NCBI GenBank assembly: GCA_036346275.1
Contig: CM070721.1
Location: forward strand, 52,787,869-52,851,868
From: Otatea glauca
Lineage: Eukaryota > Streptophyta > Magnoliopsida > Poales > Poaceae
Length of the DNA: 64,000 nucleotides
Direction: 5' to 3'
A model generated the notes under the pieces. That model ran no database searches, was not told the DNA's origin, and worked only from the letters and a program-made list of their open reading frames with translations. Position numbers and translations under genes: made by a program. Below, piece after piece: positions 58,195 to 64,000 of the stretch (position 1 is its first letter; each line of letters begins with the position of its first letter).

Positions 58195-59974
58195 TGAAGG
58201 ATCAAAAAAAGGCGACTAGAGGGGGGATGAATAGGAGCTAAATAAAATTTTCGAATAAACTCTCCCCCTAGAATTCAAACCACCAAAAGACCAGAAAGAA
58301 AGAACTGAACCATCAATCAGACAATTGCATGAACAGAGGCACCGACCAGTTAAGGTCGGTGAACAGTAAAAACTGCACTGGTCGGTAGCTCTGGTCGGAT
58401 GAACAGTACCCCGACCTACAGAGGTCGGATGAACAATACCTGCGACCTACAGAGGTCGGATGAACAGTGCTCCCAACCTACGGAGGTCGGATGAACAGTA
58501 CCCTCGACCTGCAGAGGTCGGATGAACAGTACCCCCTGCCTACAGAGGTCGGATGAACAGTACTCGGAGTGAATAGTGTTCGGGTGAATAGTAAAATCAA
58601 CACGATCTAAAAACAGAAAATCGATGTAACTTTTGGTCGGATGATCCAAAAATAGTGAAAATTGGTGTGCACCTCCCTAAGGATGTCAAGAACCTATTTC
58701 AATCATCAATCGAAGGAATTGATACCAAGGTTCCGTCCCTTTTCAGTTTGACAAATGCAACACCAAAAAGAGTTACGAACATAGACTTCACCCCTAACTT
58801 GCTGGTGGGAGTTGATAGTCAGAATATCCTTGGATGATTCTCCACAAATCATGGCAAGTAAGTACATGAAGAAACAACCCTTCAAACAAATAGAAACACG
58901 ATCTGAAGGCACTTTCTTCTACTAGGCATAAAAAATCAATTTCTTGCAAAACTGAATAAAAGAGGTTGTAGATTGCCTAGATGATTGGGATATGATCTAT
59001 AGAAGATTCATCCAGCAATCTTTCATCCTTGGCATAAAATCCAAAAGCACTTAGAAGGAGAGGAAGCAAATCCAAACATACAGAAGGTAAAGTGCATGAA
59101 ATTAAATGCTGAATTTAAAGCATAATGTAATTGAGGAAAGTGAACTCAAGGATGGGAAGACAGTTTTTTATTGCCAGAGGGTAGGTTTACAAAGCCCCAC
59201 TACAAAGTGGGCAAAGCTTCAGGAGCACAGAGGCCTCCAGAGCACTCTCACCTACTCACGTACACTTTCCTCACCTGCTCACCCCACAAGGAGACACCCT
59301 CTCCTGTCTATTTATAGCGTGCTTGGACCACCTACCACCCTTGGATGAGCCTCTAAACCCTAGAGCACTCCATCAAGGGTGAGATTTTACCCACTCACAC
59401 AGCTATGCATGGTGACCCAAACCCAACAACACAACGGGTTTTGCACGCTTTCAAAGCATACTAACTTGACTCACTTCTCTATCTTCCCGACGCGATCCAA
59501 CGGTCCTCCTTGATCGAGCAGCTCAAGTTAGCATCTCATACATTCCTTTGTCTTCTTGGCTTGCAGCTACTCCCTGGCCTCAGTCATCTTTGGCGACACC
59601 TTGATCATCTGGACCTCAGCTCTCCCAGCCTAGTCCTGATCTCCTTCGCCTCACCATGACCTAGCTCCAAAGTCCTACAACCATCATAGACAAGGAAACC
59701 ACATCACATAGCAATGTCCAACAACACATATCCATCTCAACAGAAAGATATACACTACACTGACCAGCAAAACCCCGACCACATGTGGTCTGACCACTGG
59801 TCTCCATCCCGACCACTCGGGGTCGCCAATACTCAGACCACTCGGGGTCGGATGACTGGTCTCCAACCAGTCAAAGCTCAGACCACTCGGATCAAACTCA
59901 AATTCAAGCATAACATGCTAAACCACAGTCAATTACTCATCACCATCAAGAATAGACCTCTACATGGTCTTTCA
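58195..59974 (-). repeat. 5' LTR of element E
   Basis: 1780 bp, same ends as 48610-50488. TATA complement near 59306-59315. Minisatellite at 58340-58562 (about six units) and one full 46-bp unit at 59830-59890. It shows many one-base losses relative to the other LTR in 59290-59520. Confidence 0.93.
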
Positions 59975-60306
59975 TTAAGTAACATGAAGAATGTGTGTAA
60001 TGAACAAGCATTTTATCTAATTTAAATATCATGTGTGCACTCTGCTAACAAATTTGTGTCCAAATCATGCCTTGTAACAGATTCTTTTCTCCATGGCGAA
60101 TCTGACTACTTATCATGAACAATTATATCTGAATCACAAGATGAATTATATTTCATGTATCTGTAGCACATGTCTCATGGAGCAAATATAGATAAACATC
60201 CGTCAAATAAGCATCAATTAATAGAGTCATGAGCGCATATTCCATTTCGTCAAAGAAAAATAACTGAAATAACCACCAATGAAATTTCATAGGACTAATA
60301 TCTTAC

Positions 60307-60443
60307 ACAGAGAAGTCAGCAGAACCAGAGGCAGCACGCAGAGCATTTGTGTCTAGACAAAGAGCTCCAAACGGCTCCTTTATGACCTTGAAAAGTCCCA
60401 ATCCAATCTCCAGCCTCACCATTACGAAGCACTGGATTTGAGT
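60307..60443 (-). pseudogene. STRAP-like WD40 gene, exon 2
   Basis: Minus-strand exon with acceptor TTTTGGTCTTCAG|AC at 60443 and a donor around 60301-60307 (GTGTAAGA). It encodes SNPVLRNGEAGDWIGTFQGH, then KGAVWSS, a WD40 repeat typical of plant serine/threonine kinase receptor-associated protein (STRAP) homologues, WD40 scaffold proteins. One extra T in AGCTCTTTGTCTAG (about 60357-60363) shifts the frame. Beyond it the expected LDTNALRAASGSADFS is still encoded in the other frame. The first base completes an AAG-G|AC phase-1 junction with exon 1. All later exons are absent, cut off by element E. Confidence 0.78.
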
Positions 60444-61873
60444 CTGAAGACCAAAATACACGCTATTAGTGTTGCGCAATAGTCAGCTATCTAACAAGAC
60501 AGGAACAAGTCTCCAACGCATTGCAAGGTGAAGGTAATCAAGTGCTGACTATATGTAATACACTATACAGTTTACATGTTACACCAATCCTATGAAAGGA
60601 TGTACACCCTTCTCCAGTATTTGTACTACGTTCTCAAGTGAGGTCACCAAGTTAGTAAGTGACTCGTATAATATGATACTGTATCGTGTCAACGCTCAGC
60701 ATCAACAAAGAAGAATGTATGAGAAGCCGACTGTTATAGATTCATTTAAGGCATCTTTTAGGATCGTACAATGAATGATTCCAATACTTGTTATAAAGAT
60801 TTCCTCATGGAGGTGTAAATCTATGATATACACACTGCAATTGTAACTTGTAAATCGAGAGCATCCATGCTAATAAACAAGGATGTCCTCTAATGGTCCA
60901 AAAATGCTATTATAATGGATGAGGGAACCCATATTAGTATACGTACCCTGTTTTAAAATATGGATACAGTCATACAGATATGGTTTTGTCAGTATTCAAC
61001 AGCGATTAGTTTCCATCCCTAGAAATGGCAGCTCAGTGGTGTTCAAAACTGGAAACAAAGAAAGGCTGTCTTATATAGTAGTCAGTTAACGACCTCCATC
61101 TGAGTAGGCATAAAGTTAACTACTTCCTGCAAATATCGAGAAAATCCAGCAACACCTCAATTCCGTGCAACATAGCTTTCCTTACTTCAAAATTTATAAT
61201 CATGAACAAGTATAATTGATACCAGCCCAAATATTAAAAATGCAACCTTGGTAATCAACTACAGATTGACGTAGGTAATCCTGCCTAATTTTTAAAAATT
61301 GGCAGCTAGCTTCCAAAATAAGAATAGACACGCGACTAAAAAATCTCGTACAATAAAAAACAAAATGTTGATTTACAATCACGACCATGTATAGACTCAC
61401 TAAAAATATATCCTTAAAACATTACGCAAAAAAAAAATCGAGACACGTCATATGAACTATTCACGATCGCTGCTACATTCTTCAATCCTAACCAATATAG
61501 CGTGAACTCAACTAGATAGCATCGAATTACACCAGGTACGATACGTAGTATCATTGAGGTGCGGACCATTGACAACTCCGCTCGACAATTCCACCCTTCA
61601 CATCTCAGGCATTACAAGTTCACATGATTGCACAACCGAGATAGATAATCCATTCTAAGCCTAGCAATGCGAGACAAATTGAACCAACCAACCACACTAC
61701 GCAATTCAATTATCCAATAACAACCACGGTTACTGCACCACCGGCCAATATTTAACCACCCGAATTCACAAACACAACAAACTGCCATCGCATAGCAATC
61801 CACAGGCCGATCCGAACGAATCACATCCCAAAAAAAAACATCAACGCACAGGTGAGTGGTGCAGATTGCTTAC
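60444..61873 (-). other. STRAP-like gene intron 1
   Basis: AT-rich, non-coding, bounded by GTAAGC (donor at 61868-61873) and TTCAG (acceptor). 60722-61285 recurs at 42516-43355. No element other than short T-runs was recognised. Confidence 0.65.
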
Positions 61874-61950
61874 CCTTGCTGGCGCTGATGAGGAAGTAGC
61901 CATCGGGCGTGACGGGGCTGTAGAACAGGTCGACGACCGGCCGCGTGTGA

Positions 61951-62783
61951 CAGTGTGTCAGAGCTGGAGGTGGAAGAACTACAGTTCAAACTCGGCAATG
62001 AAGTTACCGATACAGCGACGTCACTTAAGGGTGTGTTTGGTTGGGTGAACGAGCATGAATGGGATGGGATGGTATATGATAGATTTTGATACATGCGTTT
62101 TGGTTGAGTGTATGGGACCATCTTGTACGGGACGGAGTGGTACAGATTTTAGGAATATTCTTCAAATATGCTGTACCATCCCGTACCTCCAAATTGGTTG
62201 AATCATTCTGTACCATTCCATACCACTAGAGATAAAGTTTACCATACTAACCTCATCCATCCAACCAAATATCATCTCGTACCATCCTGTACCATTCCAT
62301 CCAAGCAACTAAACAACATCATGTATCATTCCATTCAGACAACCAAACACCTCCCCGTACCATCTTATCTAGGATTATCCTATCCCGTTCATCCTCGTTC
62401 ACCCAACCAAACGCACCCTAAAGGAGAAGCTACGGAGCAGATTTAATCTCAAAGGGCAAACACATCTAACGGCGGATGGACCATAGATAGTAATTATTGG
62501 CAATAGTAGCGCTAAAAGAACTGTCTATTGTTTTATTTTACCATTTCTGTTTTAGTTTACTGTGACTGAGTTATCTCGGTGAAAACTTGATGAATGGGGT
62601 ATAAAAACCTTGAATGAGAGCAATGGAAAGCATGGCATATTCTCTATCTAGAGTATTCTTAGTTTGTTAGGGTAGCTAGCTATTGTGTTCTTGGCTGCAG
62701 GTGATATTCTTTCCAACTCGTTGTTATTCTGGTTGTTATTCTGCTCGCTGGGTTTCGGATTTCATTTGAATCCTAACACCGTG
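61951..62783 (+). mobile_element. Solo LTR (copia-type) in STRAP-like exon 1
   Basis: LTR 61956-62778, from TGTCAGAGCTGGAGG to TTTGAATCCTAACA, flanked by CAGTG and CCGTG (one mismatch). It is plus-oriented, with TATA GGGGTATAAAAACC near 62597-62610. About 430 bp after removing the nested MITE. No internal region, PBS or PPT, so it arose by LTR-LTR recombination. Confidence 0.75.
62026..62421. mobile_element. Tourist-like MITE nested in the solo LTR
   Basis: A 390-bp element (62029-62418) with TIRs GGGTGTGTTTGGTTGGGTGA and its complement TTCACCCAACCAAACGCACCC-type end, flanked by TAA on both sides. GGG..CCC ends and a TAA target are typical of PIF/Harbinger-derived Tourist MITEs. The interior repeats GTACCATCC / CCATTCCAT motifs. 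Inserted after the solo LTR's parent. Confidence 0.85.
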
Positions 62784-62819
62784 GCACACCAGCCGCACAA
62801 CCACCACCTTGTTCTCCAT

Positions 62820-64000
62820 CTCCTCTCCTCCCTTGCCTAGTCCCTCCCCTTCGCTTCGTTCGCTTCCCCTGTAAACCCTAGCGAGCCGACTACAGCGGTA
62901 GCCTGAAATGCAACGCCCCCCTTGCTGAGGCCCCAACCCTAGCCCCGATCGGGGAAATCACGGGAAAAATTCGCAAAAAAATCACGCGGATCGGTGGGGA
63001 ATGAGGCGATCCAGATCCGTGGGGTTTGATCTGTACAGGGATTTTATTTGGTACACCAATGGCGGCTGGCGGGATGGCATGACGCGAGTGAGGAAGGGCA
63101 AGGCCGCAGCCCGCAAGGGTGAAGGAAGGAGGTGGCTGTTTTATATAGGGAGCGAAGCGGCACACGAATTGCGAATTTTTATTTTAAATATACAATTTTT
63201 TATTTAAATTGCAAAAATATAATTCGATCTCAAAAAATTGCAAAAATGTACCTCTGTCGCCCATTCAGAGAGCGACGGAGGCCTCTTATTGCCCTTTGAA
63301 CGGGCGATATTTCCTCTGTCCTTCAGCTAGTTCCTAAAGAAAATCATAACTTTTTCATATGATGTTGGATGGAGATGAACTTTATATGAAAATTGTAGCT
63401 CTCGACGGGATCTACAACTTTGGTATACAAACTTTTTCTATTTGAATTCATTTAGATGGTCAAAAACGGGATAAAAGGTTCAGATCTAAAACAGATCTGA
63501 TTTTTAGATCTGAACATTCTATCCCATTTTTTGTCATCTAAATGGACTCAAATTGAAAAATTTTGTATATAAAAGTTGTAGATCCCGTCGAGAGCTATAA
63601 TTTTCATATAAAGTTCATCTCCATCCAAGATCATATGAAAAGGTTATGATTTTCTTTAGAAACTAGCTGCAGGACGGAGGAAATATCGCCCGTTCAAAGG
63701 GCGATCGCCCTATGAAGGGTGACATAGGTATATTTTTGTAATTTTTGAGATTAAAGTATATTTTTGTAATTTAAATAAAAAAATATATTATTTTAAAAAA
63801 TTCCACGAATTGCGGCGGTTGTCGGTCTTGGGGATATTGGAGGCCGTTGGATCATTGTCTGGTGGGTTGGATTAGTCCTGTTTGCAATCGGGAGGATTGA
63901 TCTGGGCGAGGCCTCTACAGTTGCATGGGCTTTTCGTCGTGGTAAGGTAATGGGCCGCGTCGTTTCACTTTGTGAGTCATCGGATGGAAGGAATTGCTTA
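62820..64000 (-). promoter_or_regulatory. STRAP-like gene promoter and 5' UTR
   Basis: Upstream region of the start codon at 62819. It has GC-rich 5' UTR-like sequence with AAACCCTAG (62873-62882 on the plus strand reads TGTAAACCCTAGCG) and a minus-strand TATA box CCCTATATAAAACAG (63136-63150). The region is interrupted by the fold-back MITE at 63173-63803. 62905-63172 and 63804-64000 match 13184-13700. The distance from TATA to ATG (about 320 bp) suggests a long leader or a 5' UTR intron. Confidence 0.5.
63163..63813. mobile_element. Fold-back MITE, 10-bp TSD
   Basis: About 630 bp (63173-63803) made of two inverted arms of about 310 bp meeting near 63488. The arms pair almost throughout: AAGTTCATCTCCATCC, GATCCCGTCGAGAGCTA and ATATCGCCCGTTCAAAGGGC match their left-arm complements. 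Flanks are CACGAATTGC at 63163-63172 and 63804-63813. The unoccupied homologue at about 13500 (GAGAATTGTGGCGG) confirms the insertion. A 9-11 bp TSD fits Mutator-like elements. No ORF. Confidence 0.85.

Larger units (their letters stand above)
48605..59979 (-). mobile_element. Copia element E (about 11.4 kb) with TSD
   Basis: Complete minus-strand element 48610-59974 (11,365 bp), flanked by TTAAG at 48605-48609 and 59975-59979. LTRs are 1879 bp (left, the 3' LTR) and 1780 bp (right, the 5' LTR). PBS complement GCTCTGATACCA at 58181-58192; PPT complement at 50489-50499. Same group as element C (shared LTR start TGAA(A/G)GACCATGT(A/G)GAGGTC, gag and pol), but with minisatellites in the LTRs. 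Inserted in or next to the STRAP-like gene, cutting off everything 3' of exon 2. Coding capacity is better than C but has mutated catalytic residues. Confidence 0.95.
61874..62819 (-). pseudogene. STRAP-like WD40 gene, exon 1 split by a solo LTR
   Basis: The start codon at 62819 opens MENKVVVVRLVCHG (62778-62819). The next codons of the STRAP N-terminus resume at 61949: HTRPVVDLFYSPVTPDGYFL, then ISASK, ending at donor G|GTAAGC (61874). Between them lies a solo LTR, 61956-62778. The cytosolic WD40 scaffold would start its first blade here. The exon is uninterrupted except for the insertion, so the gene was normal before it. With the insertion, the exon 2 frameshift and the missing 3' exons, this copy is dead. 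Confidence 0.8.

Noticed and set aside
62168..62446. 92-codon plus ORF with repeated YHSVP/YHPVP-like units
   Set aside because: It is the repetitive interior of the Tourist-like MITE.

Overview
The window looks like nuclear DNA of a grass (Poaceae). It is dominated by Ty1/copia LTR retrotransposons with initiator-Met-tRNA primer sites, and also holds grass-type MITEs (Tourist-like, hAT-like, fold-back), GC-rich first exons beside AT-rich introns, and a plant STRAP-like WD40 gene. No tRNA, rRNA, CRISPR or bacterial feature was seen. About 60 percent of the window is retrotransposon. Species cannot be fixed from the sequence alone.

Layout, left to right. 1-5793: 3' part of a decayed copia element (A), with its 5' LTR outside the window. 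5794-8794: intergenic DNA with a probable minus-strand gypsy-type LTR and a block of direct repeats. 8795-11650: a long minus-oriented LTR. 11744-12134: a non-autonomous element with 26-bp terminal inverted repeats. 13184-14373: a copy of a gene promoter region (better preserved at 62.9-64 kb) and a truncated small membrane-protein gene. 14445-19702: copia element B, complete with target-site duplication (TSD). 21371-21700: the one intact host-type ORF, a 109-residue membrane protein. 22706-33697: 11-kb copia element C with TSD. 34-36 kb: host intergenic DNA and a 32-codon remnant of the membrane-protein gene. 36206-38900: a four-copy tandem repeat of about 320 bp and an exon-like GC-rich block. 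38946-42515: copia element D, internally deleted. 42516-44320: duplicated STRAP intron followed by another membrane-protein gene copy. 45-48.6 kb: MITEs and AT-rich DNA. 48610-59974: 11.4-kb minus-strand copia element E, related to C. 59975-64000: a broken STRAP-like gene on the minus strand, with a solo LTR (itself carrying a Tourist-like MITE) in exon 1, and its promoter region carrying a 630-bp fold-back MITE.

The host signal under the transposons is a repeatedly duplicated segment. It contains a STRAP-like WD40 gene and a small two-helix membrane-protein gene, both on the minus strand. Four copies of the small gene (about 14.2, 21.5, 35.3 and 44.1 kb) and at least two copies of STRAP sequence survive, each with a different lesion. 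The rest is insertion history that can be read from TSDs and nesting.

Many frameshifts are one-base changes in short homopolymers, and the two LTRs of C and of E differ by the same kind of change. Some broken frames may therefore be assembly error rather than decay.
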